The notes under the pieces were generated by a model that was not told the DNA's origin, ran no database searches, and was given only the letters and a program-made list of their open reading frames with translations. The position numbers and the translations under genes are program-made. From Desulfovibrionales bacterium (GTDB taxonomy: Bacteria; Desulfobacterota; Desulfovibrionia; Desulfovibrionales; Desulfonatronaceae), in contig REDL01000050.1 in the NCBI GenBank assembly GCA_007693505.1, positions 1-64,000 on the forward strand: 64,000 nucleotides of DNA, read 5' to 3'. Numbering within the stretch: position 1 is the first letter of the stretch; the number at the start of each line of letters is the position of its first letter. Below are positions 8,689 to 17,929 of the stretch, piece after piece.

Positions 8689-10197
8689 CTACATGTTCGC
8701 CAGGTAGCCGCTGATAACCGGCTCGAAAAGGTTCATGATCAAGGAGGGGTAGAGCCCCAGCGCCACGGATGTCAGGACGATGACCACCAGCGGTGCGACC
8801 ATGATCCAGGACGGGTCACGGACATGGTCGTCCTGGGCGAGATGTTCCGGCAACGGGCCGAAAAAGATGACCCGGGTGAAATGCACGGCATAGGAGATGG
8901 TCAGCAGGATGGCCACGAGGCCGATGATGCCGATGATCAGGCCCAGGTTGTCTCCGCGCTCGAAAATGCCCGCGAACATGACCACTTCCGCCGCGAAGCT
9001 GCTGAAGGGCGGAATACCTGCCAGCATCATGCCGCCGGACAGGAACAGCAGAGCCGTAATGGGCATCTTGGTGGCCAGGCCGCCCAGGCGGTTAATGTCC
9101 CGGATATGCGTGGTGTAGACAACGAGGCCGCAGGCGGAAAAGAAAACCGTCTTGCCCATGATGTGGCTGAGGAAGAAAAACAGTCCGCCTTCGATGCTGG
9201 CCGCGGTCAGGGCGCCGATGCCGAGCATGGAATAGGCGCTCTGGCTGATGGTCGAGCAGGCCGGGATGCGCTTCATGTCCGTCTGGGCCAGGGTCAGCAG
9301 GGAGCCGTAAACCATGGTGATCACGGCAAAGATCATGATCGGCGGGCCGAAAACCTGGAAGTCGTCCCAGAGCGGCAGGACCAGCATCCGGACGATGATG
9401 TAGGCGGCGATGTTCGCGTACACGGCCAGCAGGCCGGCGATGCAGGTGGGGTGCTCGGCGTGGACCCAGGGCATCCAGACATGCAGGGGCACGATGGCCA
9501 GCTTGGCGAAAAAGCCGATCAGGACCAGCAGGATAACCCAGAAGGCCAGAGGGTGGCCGGAGAGCAGGTGAATCTGGTCCATCTGGAAGGAGCCGACCTG
9601 GGAATAGATGATCACCACACCGCCCAGGAAGAACAGCGCCGAGAAGACCCCCCAGATAAAGCACATCACGGCCACCTTGACCCGGTCCTGGTAGCCGAAA
9701 TAGGCCATCAGGAAGAACAGGAAGAGGGTCAGGACTTCCAGAAAAAAATACATCATCACCAGGTCGGCGGAGAAACTGACACCCATGAACCCGACCGGAA
9801 AAGGCAGCAGCAGGTAGAAGAAGGACGTAAAATAGTTAATCTGGCCCTTTTCATCCAAATCCGGATAGAGAATTTCAATGCGGTGGTCGATGTACTTGAT
9901 GGAGTAGGTGCATAGGGCCAGACAGAGCAGGTTGCAGATCAGGGCCACGGCGATGCTCAGCCCGTCGGCCACCAGATGGATGGTGATCTCCGGGGAAGAC
10001 AAAATGGTGTAGCGCTCGATGACCGGGCCGCCATGATAGATATGTACCAGGGCCGCCAGGAGCAGGCCCGTGGTGTAGATCAACCCGGAGACAGCCACCC
10101 AGCCGGCTTTTTTGCCGATCCGGTACCGGAACAGCAGGATGACCAGGGCGACGAGGGCGGGTACGAGAATCGTCTGAAGGAGGGTGAAGGGCATCAT
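8689..10197 (-). CDS. Extra NuoM/MrpD-like antiporter subunit of complex I
   Basis: A 502-residue polytopic protein between nuoK and nuoL. It is a fourth antiporter-like subunit beyond the usual L, M and N. It keeps the TM5 Glu (YFFLEVLTLFLFFLMAYFG), the TM7 Lys (FFAKLAIVPLHVWMPWVHAEH) and a TM12-region His/Lys pair (LSHIMGKTVFFSACG). It differs clearly from the NuoM encoded at 4846-6465, so it is not a recent tandem copy. Duplicate M-type subunits are known from 'two-M' complexes I proposed to move more protons per electron pair; whether this one is built into the same enzyme is inference from its position inside the operon. The start (ATG-ATG at 10197/10194) follows an AAGGAGGGTG ribosome site. 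Confidence 0.85.
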   Translation of the reverse strand: MMPFTLLQTILVPALVALVILLFRYRIGKKAGWVAVSGLIYTTGLLLAALVHIYHGGPVIERYTILSSPEITIHLVADGLSIAVALICNLLCLALCTYSIKYIDHRIEILYPDLDEKGQINYFTSFFYLLLPFPVGFMGVSFSADLVMMYFFLEVLTLFLFFLMAYFGYQDRVKVAVMCFIWGVFSALFFLGGVVIIYSQVGSFQMDQIHLLSGHPLAFWVILLVLIGFFAKLAIVPLHVWMPWVHAEHPTCIAGLLAVYANIAAYIIVRMLVLPLWDDFQVFGPPIMIFAVITMVYGSLLTLAQTDMKRIPACSTISQSAYSMLGIGALTAASIEGGLFFFLSHIMGKTVFFSACGLVVYTTHIRDINRLGGLATKMPITALLFLSGGMMLAGIPPFSSFAAEVVMFAGIFERGDNLGLIIGIIGLVAILLTISYAVHFTRVIFFGPLPEHLAQDDHVRDPSWIMVAPLVVIVLTSVALGLYPSLIMNLFEPVISGYLANM

Positions 10198-10231
10198 TTC
10201 AGGTATTCCTTGGATCTGGACGCATTACGCG

Positions 10232-10552
10232 CTATCCGCGCATGGTGGCCAGGCGCGCGGCCTCCACGCCCTTGAAGCGTCGGGTGACGACGAGAACGAT
10301 GGCCAGGAGCAGCGTGGCTTCCGCGGCGGCAATGCCCATGACCAGCAAGGTTCCGACCTGGCCGATCTCATTGGGCGTCGGGGTGAGCTGGGCCGAGGCC
10401 ATGATGCTCAGGCCCGCGCCGTTCAGCATCAGTTCAATCCCGAGGATCATGCCCACCAGGGTGCGGCGGTAGATGACGCCAAACAGGCCGGTGCACAACA
10501 GGAACAGGGCGACCAGGTGGTAGATGAGCATCGGGGACACTTCGGGCATCAT
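10232..10552 (-). CDS. nuoK: NADH-quinone oxidoreductase subunit K
   Basis: A small 106-residue membrane subunit with three hydrophobic helices. The two membrane Glu residues needed for proton transfer are present (GMILGIELMLNG and GIAAAEATLLLAI). It overlaps the nuoJ stop by four bases, indicating translational coupling. The C-terminal tail is basic. Confidence 0.93.
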   Translation of the reverse strand: MMPEVSPMLIYHLVALFLLCTGLFGVIYRRTLVGMILGIELMLNGAGLSIMASAQLTPTPNEIGQVGTLLVMGIAAAEATLLLAIVLVVTRRFKGVEAARLATMRG

Positions 10553-11064
10553 CGCTGTTTCCTCCGCTCGAATCCAAGAATCACGGCCCCGGCCATGGCC
10601 ACGGTCAGCAAAAGGGAGATCAACTCAAAGGGGAGGATGTACGGTTCCAGCAGAAACCGGCCCAAGGCGCTGACCTCTGTTTCCTCGGCCACGAGCAGGG
10701 ATGGGGGCGATTTGAAGATGATCGTCAGACCCAGGAACAGGGCCGGAGCGAGAGCGGTCAAGGAGGCGAGGACGGCGCGCTTGCGTGATGGTCCCTGGGC
10801 CTCGTCCCCCGAAGACCAGGATTGGGTGAGCATGATGGCGAAGAAAATCAGGATGCTCACCGCGCCGACGTAGATCAGGATCTGCATCAGGCCGATAAAG
10901 GGCGCGGACATCAGGAAAAACAAACCGGCCACCCCGAACAGGGTCATGATCAAGCCCACGAGGGCCCGGACCAGGTTTTGGGAGAGCACGGTCATCAGGG
11001 CCCCGACGACGATGAAGGCGACGTGGCCAAACAAGACGGCATAGGCGAGGCTTTGGCTGGGCAT
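10549..11064 (-). CDS. nuoJ: NADH-quinone oxidoreductase subunit J
   Basis: A 171-residue membrane subunit with about five helices. The ATG at 11064 overlaps the nuoI stop by one base and starts with a hydrophobic helix (LAYAVLFGHVAFIVVGALM). The motif LMQILIYVGAVSILIFFAIML is the characteristic TM3 segment of NuoJ. The open frame extends upstream through nuoI sequence, but that part is an out-of-frame shadow and was discarded. Confidence 0.92.
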   Translation of the reverse strand: MPSQSLAYAVLFGHVAFIVVGALMTVLSQNLVRALVGLIMTLFGVAGLFFLMSAPFIGLMQILIYVGAVSILIFFAIMLTQSWSSGDEAQGPSRKRAVLASLTALAPALFLGLTIIFKSPPSLLVAEETEVSALGRFLLEPYILPFELISLLLTVAMAGAVILGFERRKQR

Positions 11065-11648
11065 TACGACTCCCTGCTGTTGGCGTGGGGTTCGGCTTGG
11101 GGGTGGTTTTGGGCGCGTGACCCAGAGTGCGTCTCGCCGCGCATCTGGGCGAGAAGGTCGTACTGAAAGTCTTCCAGAATCTCGCTGGCCAGATAGACGT
11201 CCTGGGAAAAGCGGATCGCGCCGGCCGGACAGTTCTGGACGCAAAGGCCGCAGAGGCTGCAATAGTTGTAGTCCAAATGAAAGGATTTCGGCTCCCGGTC
11301 CATTTCCATGGGGTGGCTGAATTTTTGGCGAAACTCCAGCGGCAGGTTCGCGATGTCCGGGTGCGGTGGGAGGACGGGGCGCGCGGAGACCGTCTGTTTG
11401 ATGCGCACGGTAATGCAACTGGACGGGCAAAGCTGGGCACAGGCCCCGCAGGCGATGCACCGGGGACGCTTGGGATCCTCATCAGTGGCCACCAGTTCGA
11501 TGTGGCCCCGGTACCCCTCCAGGGAATCGACGGTCGCGCGGGGATAGTGGACCGTGATGGTCGGCTGGAAAAAGTTGGTTGTGGTCACTTTCAGCCCGAC
11601 CAGCATGCTCCAGACATCGGTCATGGCTTGACGGAGATTCTGTATCAT
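11064..11648 (-). CDS. nuoI: NADH-quinone oxidoreductase subunit I (2x[4Fe-4S])
   Basis: A 194-residue peripheral-arm subunit with two ferredoxin motifs, CIACGACAQLCP and CSLCGLCVQNCP, ligating clusters N6a and N6b. The ATG at 11648 overlaps the nuoH stop as ATGA. It has a longer hydrophilic C-terminal tail than minimal NuoI. With no NuoEFG encoded, this subunit or an unknown partner must receive electrons from the donor, possibly a soluble ferredoxin. Confidence 0.93.
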   Translation of the reverse strand: MIQNLRQAMTDVWSMLVGLKVTTTNFFQPTITVHYPRATVDSLEGYRGHIELVATDEDPKRPRCIACGACAQLCPSSCITVRIKQTVSARPVLPPHPDIANLPLEFRQKFSHPMEMDREPKSFHLDYNYCSLCGLCVQNCPAGAIRFSQDVYLASEILEDFQYDLLAQMRGETHSGSRAQNHPQAEPHANSRES

Positions 11649-12616
11649 AAGGCAATCACCAGGGCCGTGATCAGCAGGTTGATCGTTGCAAGCGGGATCA
11701 GCCATTTCCAGCACAGGTTCAGGAGCTGGTCGAAGCGCACCCGCGGATAGGTCCAGCGGAAAAACATCATCACGATGAGCAGGAAATAGACCTTGGCCAG
11801 AAACCACCACCAGCCGGCAGCGCCCGGACCGTTCCACCCGCCCAGGAACAGGACCGCGGCCACGGAGCAGGCAATGATCATGTAGGCGTACTCAGCCAGA
11901 AAGAACACGCCAAAGCCCATGCCCGAATACTCGGTGTGAAAGCCGGCGGTCAGCTCGCTCTCGGCCTCGGGCAGGTCAAAGGGCGCACGGTTGGTTTCGG
12001 CCAAGGCGCAAATAAAATAGATCACGAAGGCCACTGGCTGCGTCAGGATGTGCCATTGCCATGGCCACGCTCCCTGACCGGCGGAGATTTCATAGAGATT
12101 CAGGGTGCCGGTGATGAAGACAATGGGCAGAACCGAGAGCAGCAGGGGAATCTCATACGCCACGGACTGCGAAATGTTCCGGGCGGCACCAAGCAGTGCG
12201 TACTTGTTCTGGGAGCTCCATCCGGCCAGGCAGATGGCCAGGACGTTCAGGCCGATAAACGCCAGAATCAGGACGAGCCCGACGTTGATGTCCAGAACCT
12301 GCAAATTCGGCCCAAAGGGAATGGCCAGAAGCGCCACTGGCACGGGAGCCAGGGAGAGGATCGGTGCCAGCCAGTAGAGCCATTTGTCCGCGCATGCCGG
12401 CGTGAACATCTGCTTGCCCACCAGCTTCAGGCCGTCCGCCAGGGGCTGGAGCAGGCCATACGGCCCGACCTCGTATGGACCTGGGCGGCGTTGGATAAAG
12501 CCGGCCACCTTGCGTTCCAGGTAGACCAGCACCAGGCCGTTGAGGCCGACAAAGGCCATGATCGCGGCCAGGCCGGCAAGGACCACGATGAGTTGCGTGG
12601 GGAAAATGTCCATCAT
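11645..12616 (-). CDS. nuoH: NADH-quinone oxidoreductase subunit H
   Basis: A 323-residue membrane subunit linking the quinone site to the proton channels. It carries the acidic cytoplasmic loop ETNRAPFDLPEAESEL followed by GFHTEYSGMGF, and the FIQRRPGPYEVGPYGLLQPLAD segment near the N-terminus. It follows nuoD directly with a four-base overlap, so there is no room for nuoE, nuoF or nuoG between them. Confidence 0.95.
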   Translation of the reverse strand: MMDIFPTQLIVVLAGLAAIMAFVGLNGLVLVYLERKVAGFIQRRPGPYEVGPYGLLQPLADGLKLVGKQMFTPACADKWLYWLAPILSLAPVPVALLAIPFGPNLQVLDINVGLVLILAFIGLNVLAICLAGWSSQNKYALLGAARNISQSVAYEIPLLLSVLPIVFITGTLNLYEISAGQGAWPWQWHILTQPVAFVIYFICALAETNRAPFDLPEAESELTAGFHTEYSGMGFGVFFLAEYAYMIIACSVAAVLFLGGWNGPGAAGWWWFLAKVYFLLIVMMFFRWTYPRVRFDQLLNLCWKWLIPLATINLLITALVIAL

Positions 12617-13773
12617 CTGTCTATCTCCGGGATGACGAGATCCAGACTGCCCAGGGTGGAGACGGCGTCGGAGATCAGGGAACCTTCTGCGACGTCCGCG
12701 AGCAGACTAAGATTGGAGAAGCTGGGTGAGCGCAATTTCACTCGATACGGCGATTCGCCACCATCACTGACCAGGTGGACGCCCACCTGCCCCCGGGCGC
12801 TTTCAACGCTGAAATAGACGTCGCCGGGCGGGGGGCATGGACGACGGGGGGCCAATGGGTGGATGTGGTCGCCCGGAGGCAGCGCATCCAGGGCTTGCAG
12901 AACTATGGTGACACTCTGGCGCATCTCGTCCATGCGCACCAGATAGCGGGCCAGGGCATCGCACTGGTCGTAGACGGGAATCTGGAAATCAAGGCGGGGA
13001 TAGACCGAATAGGGTTCTGCCCGTCGTACATCATACCCGACGCCGGAGCCGCGCAGGACCGGACCGGTGGCTCCGTAATCCCGGCATACTTCCGGTGTGA
13101 TCTCACCCACTTCTTCAACACGGCTACGCAGGATGACGTTGTCCGTGACCAAATCGGTGAACGTTTTCAGCCGCTCATCAAAATCATGGCAAAATGCACG
13201 GACTTCTTGGATGAATCGCTGGTCCACGTCCGTGCTTACACCCCCGAAACGGTAGTAGCAGAAGGTCAGGCGGGAGCCCGTGATCCGCTGCAGAATGTCC
13301 ATCAACCGTTCCCGGTCGGCAAAGGCGTACATGATCGGGGTGAAGGCCCCCAGGTCCAGCAGGTAGGCCCCCCACCAGAGCAGATGGGACTTGATCCGAT
13401 TCAGTTCGCAGGTGATTACCCGGATGAATTCGGCCCGGGGAGGCACCTCAATGCCCATCAGCCGTTCCACCGCGCCGACATAGGCCCAGTTCCAGGCCAG
13501 GGCATGCAGGTAGTCCACCCGGCCCATGTTCGGCAGGTATTGGGGATAGGTGCGAATTTCCCCCATTTTTTCCTGCATCCGGTGCACATAGCCCAGTACC
13601 GGCTCGGCCCGAACGATGTATTCGCCGTCCACTTCCAGCAGGATGCGCAATACCCCGTGGGTGGAGGGGTGCTGCGGCCCCATGTTCAGGATCAGCCGGT
13701 CCTTGCGCAGATCGGGCTGGAATTTTCGAGCATAGAAGTCGCCGCTGCCGTCCAAGCGAAGATCGAGGTTCAT
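12613..13773 (-). CDS. nuoD: NADH-quinone oxidoreductase subunit D (49-kDa type)
   Basis: A 386-residue peripheral subunit related to hydrogenase large subunits, shaping the quinone pocket. MGPQHPSTHGVLRI near residue 30, MGRVDYLHALAWNWAY and LRGSGVGYDVRRAEPYSVY are all conserved. The start is the ATG at 13773, which overlaps the nuoC stop as ATGA; the open frame before it lies in nuoC. Confidence 0.95.
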   Translation of the reverse strand: MNLDLRLDGSGDFYARKFQPDLRKDRLILNMGPQHPSTHGVLRILLEVDGEYIVRAEPVLGYVHRMQEKMGEIRTYPQYLPNMGRVDYLHALAWNWAYVGAVERLMGIEVPPRAEFIRVITCELNRIKSHLLWWGAYLLDLGAFTPIMYAFADRERLMDILQRITGSRLTFCYYRFGGVSTDVDQRFIQEVRAFCHDFDERLKTFTDLVTDNVILRSRVEEVGEITPEVCRDYGATGPVLRGSGVGYDVRRAEPYSVYPRLDFQIPVYDQCDALARYLVRMDEMRQSVTIVLQALDALPPGDHIHPLAPRRPCPPPGDVYFSVESARGQVGVHLVSDGGESPYRVKLRSPSFSNLSLLADVAEGSLISDAVSTLGSLDLVIPEIDR

Positions 13774-14309
13774 GACGCGCTCTCCAAAGAGGCTTGCGGG
13801 CCCGGGGTCAGGAGGCAACGAAATTCCTGGTCCTCAACCCTGACCGGGAGGTGGGATCTTCCAGGAAGCAATTGGTGCAGGTCGCGCCGCGCACCGGGCT
13901 GTTTGCGCAGCGGCGGTTTGCCTGTGAACTCCGCGGGCAGGAGCAGGGGCAAGAGGTTCGGGTGGTTGCTGAATGTGATGTTGAAAAAATCGGTGCATTC
14001 CCGTTCATGCCAGTTCGCACCGCCGTAGATCCCGGAAATGCTGGGAACTTCGGGACGGTCATGGTCGATCAGTACCCGCAGGCAGATGCGACCGGGATTG
14101 TAGACATGGTTGAAGTGGTAGACGAGCAGGTACCCTTCCATCAGGTCAACACAGGAAACGTCTTCCAGGAAATAGCCTGCCTCCTTCAGCAGACGGGAGG
14201 CCTCCACCAGGGAATCGTGAGCCAGAAAGATGTCCGCCGCGTAGCCGGTCTGCGTAGCCGAGCCACTGGTTCCGCTGGAAGTGATAGTTTTGCAGGGATC
14301 AGCCGGCAT
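13770..14309 (-). CDS. nuoC: NADH-quinone oxidoreductase subunit C (30-kDa type)
   Basis: About 179 residues if the ATG at 14309 (MPADPCKTI) is used, which gives an 11-bp overlap with nuoB. The core matches Nuo[33 protein letters not shown] and [21 protein letters not shown]. The C-terminal part after [13 protein letters not shown] is less typical. It binds NuoD and NuoI in the peripheral arm. It is separate from nuoD, unlike the fused NuoCD of E. coli. Confidence 0.88.
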   Translation of the reverse strand: MPADPCKTITSSGTSGSATQTGYAADIFLAHDSLVEASRLLKEAGYFLEDVSCVDLMEGYLLVYHFNHVYNPGRICLRVLIDHDRPEVPSISGIYGGANWHERECTDFFNITFSNHPNLLPLLLPAEFTGKPPLRKQPGARRDLHQLLPGRSHLPVRVEDQEFRCLLTPGPQASLESAS

Positions 14310-14853
14310 TGCCGACTCCGTCGGTGGCGGTTTGGGGCATCGGCCACCACCGTTTTTTGGTGATCTTTTGCTGCAACTGGAACAAGCCTTCCAACAACCC
14401 TTCCGGGCGCGGTGGACATCCCGGAACATAGACATCTACGGGCACCAGTTTGTTGACGCCCTCGACAATGCCGTACTGACCCTCATACCGAAAGGGGCCT
14501 CCGGAAATGGCGCAGTTGCCCATGGCAATGACCCAGCGGGGCGCGGGCATCTGCTCGTAAAGGCGGACCAGCATGGGAGCCATCTTCTGGGAAACCGTAC
14601 CGGCCACGATCATCAGGTCGGATTGACGCGGCGACGGCCGGAAAACCTCAGCGCCAAAGCGGGCCACATCAAACCGGGCCATGCCGATGGCCATCATTTC
14701 AATGGCGCAACAGGCCAAACCAAAGGTCATGGGCCACAGCGACATGCTTCGACAGAGGTCCAGGGCTTTCTGAGACAGGGAAAAGCTGATGATCGGCGCT
14801 TCCGTCTCCGTATCCGCCGGAAGGATGCCTAAAACCTGATTCTCTTGGGCCAT
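14299..14853 (-). CDS. nuoB: NADH-quinone oxidoreductase subunit B (cluster N2)
   Basis: A 184-residue subunit carrying the terminal [4Fe-4S] cluster N2. The tandem Cys of [10 protein letters not shown], the Cys of [11 protein letters not shown] and that of [14 protein letters not shown] are the four ligands. It overlaps nuoA by 25 bp. Confidence 0.95.
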   Translation of the reverse strand: MAQENQVLGILPADTETEAPIISFSLSQKALDLCRSMSLWPMTFGLACCAIEMMAIGMARFDVARFGAEVFRPSPRQSDLMIVAGTVSQKMAPMLVRLYEQMPAPRWVIAMGNCAISGGPFRYEGQYGIVEGVNKLVPVDVYVPGCPPRPEGLLEGLFQLQQKITKKRWWPMPQTATDGVGNAG

Positions 14854-15209
14854 GTGAAAACTCCCTTTTTCCAGAAAAAAATCACCGATGCCAGCAGGAT
14901 CACGATGAAGATGAACAATTTGACGAAGGGAACCAGTCCTGCTCCGTCCGCATAGGCCGTGGCCACGGGAAAGAGAAAGAGTACGTCCACGTCAAAGGCA
15001 AGAAAGAGCAAAGCGTAGAAATAGTAGTTGATGCCAAATTTCGTCCACGCTGATCCATAAGGATCCATGCCGCATTCATAAGGAGAGTATAATGCTGGAG
15101 ATTTGGCCCTTGTTGCAAGGAGCATTGATGCAATGAACGGAGCTGCAGCAAACAAGGCGCCAGATATAAAAAAAATTATGATGGACATATGCAGCCATGA
15201 AAGACTCAT
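14829..15209 (-). CDS. nuoA: NADH-quinone oxidoreductase subunit A
   Basis: A 126-residue membrane subunit with three helices. The conserved [14 protein letters not shown] loop and [20 protein letters not shown] helix identify it. It is the first gene of the nuo operon; the start is preceded by AAGGAAGAG. The promoter should lie between 15210 and 15573, shared with the divergent molybdoenzyme gene. Confidence 0.95.
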   Translation of the reverse strand: MSLSWLHMSIIIFFISGALFAAAPFIASMLLATRAKSPALYSPYECGMDPYGSAWTKFGINYYFYALLFLAFDVDVLFLFPVATAYADGAGLVPFVKLFIFIVILLASVIFFWKKGVFTWPKRIRF

Positions 15210-15398
15210 ATTGAACTCTTCCTTGATGATGTTGCTGTCTGAATGCTCATTTTACAGTTTATATGTTAATATTTCTGTAAATATTTATTCTCAAATTATC
15301 CATGTCTGACCTTAAACATGAAAGAAAAAATATTGTCAAGCAGGAAAAGCTCGTTTTTTTTTTCTCAAAGTCTCAATTGTGTTGCACGGACCTTTTTC

Positions 15399-15443
15399 TT
15401 GTAGTATTGTTTGTATGACAGTATAAATCCGACCAAAATGGTC
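15399..15443 (+). promoter_or_regulatory. Candidate sigma70 promoter with overlapping palindromic operator
   Basis: TTGTAG (15399-15404) and TATAAA (15422-15427) are separated by 17 bases and face the molybdoenzyme gene. A perfect palindrome, GACCAAAATGGTC (15431-15443), falls at the expected transcription start and could be a repressor site. The minus-35 box is weak. The rest of the 15210-15573 gap holds no convincing gene. Confidence 0.35.
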
Positions 15444-15573
15444 AACAATGTTTTGCCTAATCTGGCCAGTAGCGACCAGGTTGACTGGTGTTGTTTGGGT
15501 GACGGGTCTACGCCGCTCAAAGTTGGAATTGTCCAGCGAACAGTACGGAATCATTGCTCATGGAGGAATAAGC

Positions 15574-17658
15574 ATGGCCACGACGACGAGTTTCAGCGTT
15601 TGCGGGATGTGTACGGTCAGGTGTCCCATTCAGGTGGATGTGGACGACGACGAGGTGACGTTCATTCAGGGAAATCCTCATTCTCCGCTCAAGGGAGCAC
15701 TTTGTGCACGGGGCGGAGCCGGCCCTGGCCTAATCAAGGATTCCGATCGTATCCGGCACCCGCTGATTCGCGAAGGGGAGCGCGGTGAGGGAAAATGGCG
15801 CAAGGCCACCTGGGACGAAGCCTTTGCCCATGTTGCCGAGAAGCTGAAAGGGGTGATAGCGCAGTACGGCGCCAACTCGGTCTTGTGGTCGGACCGTTCC
15901 GGTCCGTTCGTGGACATGTACAAGGCGTTCATGAAGGGTGTCGGCTCGGTGAACTACAGCAACCACGACGTCTCCTGCGCCCGTAACGTCCATCACGCCG
16001 CACAGAGCGTGACCGGCTACGGTCGCACGGACTTTGCCTACGACTTCAAGAACGCCAAGCACGTGGTTCTGCAAACCCGGAACATCTTTGAGGCCATCAA
16101 CGTCGCCGAAGTGAACAATCTCCTGGACGGCATGGCCGATGGCTGCAAACTCACGGTCATCGACATCCGGGCCACCATCACGGCCGGCAAGGCCCATCGC
16201 TTTTTCCAGATTCGCCCGGGCTCGGACCATGCCTTCAACCTGGCGGTTATCAACGAGCTGGTGGAGAAAAATCTTTACGACGCCAAATACGTCAAAAAGT
16301 ATGTTTCCGGTTTTGATGCGTTGAAGAGCTATATCGGGGAGTATACGCCGGAATGGGCCGAGGCGATCACCGGCGTCAAGGCCAAGGATCTGCGGAGCTT
16401 CGTGGCCGAGCTGGCCAAGGCCAAGCCCGCGGTCATCTGGCATCCGGGCTGGATGACCGCCAGGTATGATGATTCGTTTTACGTCTCCAGGACAGCGTAC
16501 ATCATCAATGCCCTGCTGGGCAGCATCGGCAGCAAGGGTGGCTTGGCCATTGGTGCGAAGCCGGCGGACTGCGGCCGCAAGGGCCTGAAGGCTTTGGCGG
16601 AGCTTTTCCCGAAACCTGAAGGGCAGCGGGCCGACGGGGTGGGCTGGAAACACACCCATTTCGACGCCGGTCCGGGATTGCTGCATTTGGCTTTCAAGGC
16701 CATTGAAACCGGCGTCCCCTATCCGGTGAAGGCCTATTTTGCCTGTCGCCACGATCCGATGCAGGCCCTGCCGGACCCGGACGCCCTGAAACGGGCATTC
16801 GCCAACCTGGATCTGCTGGTGGCCATCACCTTCTCCTGGTCGGCCACGGCCTGGAACGCGGACGTGGTTTTGCCCATGTCGCCGTATCTGGAGCGAGAAA
16901 GCATCATCGCCTCAAAAAGCGGCTTGAAGCCCCAGTTTTTTGTCCGCCAGCGCGCCGTGGCCCCGCGTTACGACACCAAGGCGGACTGGGAAATCCTCAC
17001 CGGTCTGGCCAAGGCCATGGGCATGGACAAGCTGGCCTTCGACTCCATTGAGGACATCTGGGCCTATCAGCTTCAGGACACTGGCGTGAGCGTTGAGGAT
17101 TTTCAGTCCAAGGGCTTCGTCCCCTTGACGGAGAAACCGATTTATCATGATCGGGACAAGCTGAAGTTCAAGACGCCGTCCGGGTCCATTGAAGTCATTT
17201 CCGAAAAACTGGAAAAGGCCGGGATCCCATCGCTATTGCCCTACAAGGAGAAGACATCGCCCCAGGGCGACCAATTCCGGATCACCTTTGGCCGATGCGG
17301 CGTCCACACCCAGGGCCACACCATGAATAATCCGATTCTGCATGAGCAGATGCCGGAAAACGTGCTCTGGATCAACGCCCAGCGGGCCGCGGATCTGGGC
17401 ATTGCCAACGGGGACGTGGTTCAGATCGCCGGGAATAACGGGTACTCCGGCAAGCTGAAGGCCTTTGTGACCGAATTCATCCACCCAGAAGCGGTATTCA
17501 TGGTGCACGGCTTCGACGACGGTGTTCCCGCGGAAACCAGAGCGCGGGGCAAAGGCGTGGCCGATCACCGGCTGATGGTCGGCGGCCTGGAGAAATGGGA
17601 CCTAGCCGGCGGTGCCATTGCCATGCAGGAGCACTTCGTCAGAGTGAGCAAGGTTTGA
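15574..17658 (+). CDS. Cytoplasmic molybdopterin oxidoreductase catalytic subunit (DMSO reductase superfamily)
   Basis: A 694-residue Mo/W-bisPGD enzyme. The N-terminus binds [4Fe-4S] through C10-x2-C13-x3-C17 and C44. The probable metal ligand is Cys135 (HDVSCARNVHHAA), as in the Phs/Psr/acetylene-hydratase side of the superfamily. There is no Tat signal, so it acts in the cytoplasm. The C-terminal cofactor-binding domain is complete. The ATG at 15574 has a GGAGG site 7 bases upstream; the longer open frame is not supported. It is monocistronic on the plus strand (terminator at 17690). Its ferredoxin partner may be the 2788-3303 product at the far end of the divergent nuo operon. Substrate unknown. 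Confidence 0.85.
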   Translation: MATTTSFSVCGMCTVRCPIQVDVDDDEVTFIQGNPHSPLKGALCARGGAGPGLIKDSDRIRHPLIREGERGEGKWRKATWDEAFAHVAEKLKGVIAQYGANSVLWSDRSGPFVDMYKAFMKGVGSVNYSNHDVSCARNVHHAAQSVTGYGRTDFAYDFKNAKHVVLQTRNIFEAINVAEVNNLLDGMADGCKLTVIDIRATITAGKAHRFFQIRPGSDHAFNLAVINELVEKNLYDAKYVKKYVSGFDALKSYIGEYTPEWAEAITGVKAKDLRSFVAELAKAKPAVIWHPGWMTARYDDSFYVSRTAYIINALLGSIGSKGGLAIGAKPADCGRKGLKALAELFPKPEGQRADGVGWKHTHFDAGPGLLHLAFKAIETGVPYPVKAYFACRHDPMQALPDPDALKRAFANLDLLVAITFSWSATAWNADVVLPMSPYLERESIIASKSGLKPQFFVRQRAVAPRYDTKADWEILTGLAKAMGMDKLAFDSIEDIWAYQLQDTGVSVEDFQSKGFVPLTEKPIYHDRDKLKFKTPSGSIEVISEKLEKAGIPSLLPYKEKTSPQGDQFRITFGRCGVHTQGHTMNNPILHEQMPENVLWINAQRAADLGIANGDVVQIAGNNGYSGKLKAFVTEFIHPEAVFMVHGFDDGVPAETRARGKGVADHRLMVGGLEKWDLAGGAIAMQEHFVRVSKV

Positions 17659-17689
17659 TTGAGGTCGACAAGCATACGTGGATGAATCA

Positions 17690-17724
17690 AAAACGGCGGC
17701 CTCCTAAATGGAGGCCGCCGTTTT
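17690..17724 (+). terminator. Strong rho-independent terminator
   Basis: Perfect 15-base arms (17690-17704 and 17710-17724) with a TAAAT loop and a TTTT run, 31 bp after the molybdoenzyme stop. A-rich sequence on the other side makes it bidirectional, and it could also end the antitoxin transcript. Confidence 0.85.
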
Positions 17725-17929
17725 GCTTTGAGGAGGTGACGGCATCATCGCCCGGCCATGCGCTTGGTGATCGGGCAAGCGGTGAAGCTACGCTTATCGG
17801 TGTGGCAATACCCCGACGTCAATCACGGGCTGCCCATGGAAAAGAGGGCGTTTCAGGAGCTGTGCGGATTTTGAGCCTTGCCCGTGATGGAGGATTTCGA
17901 ACTGTTGCGCGGCCCTGAACCGTCCGTAT

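Noticed and set aside
15336-15554. 72-codon minus-strand frame in the nuo/molybdoenzyme divergent region
   Set aside because: No recognisable family, no convincing ribosome site, and it overlaps the predicted promoter and operator.
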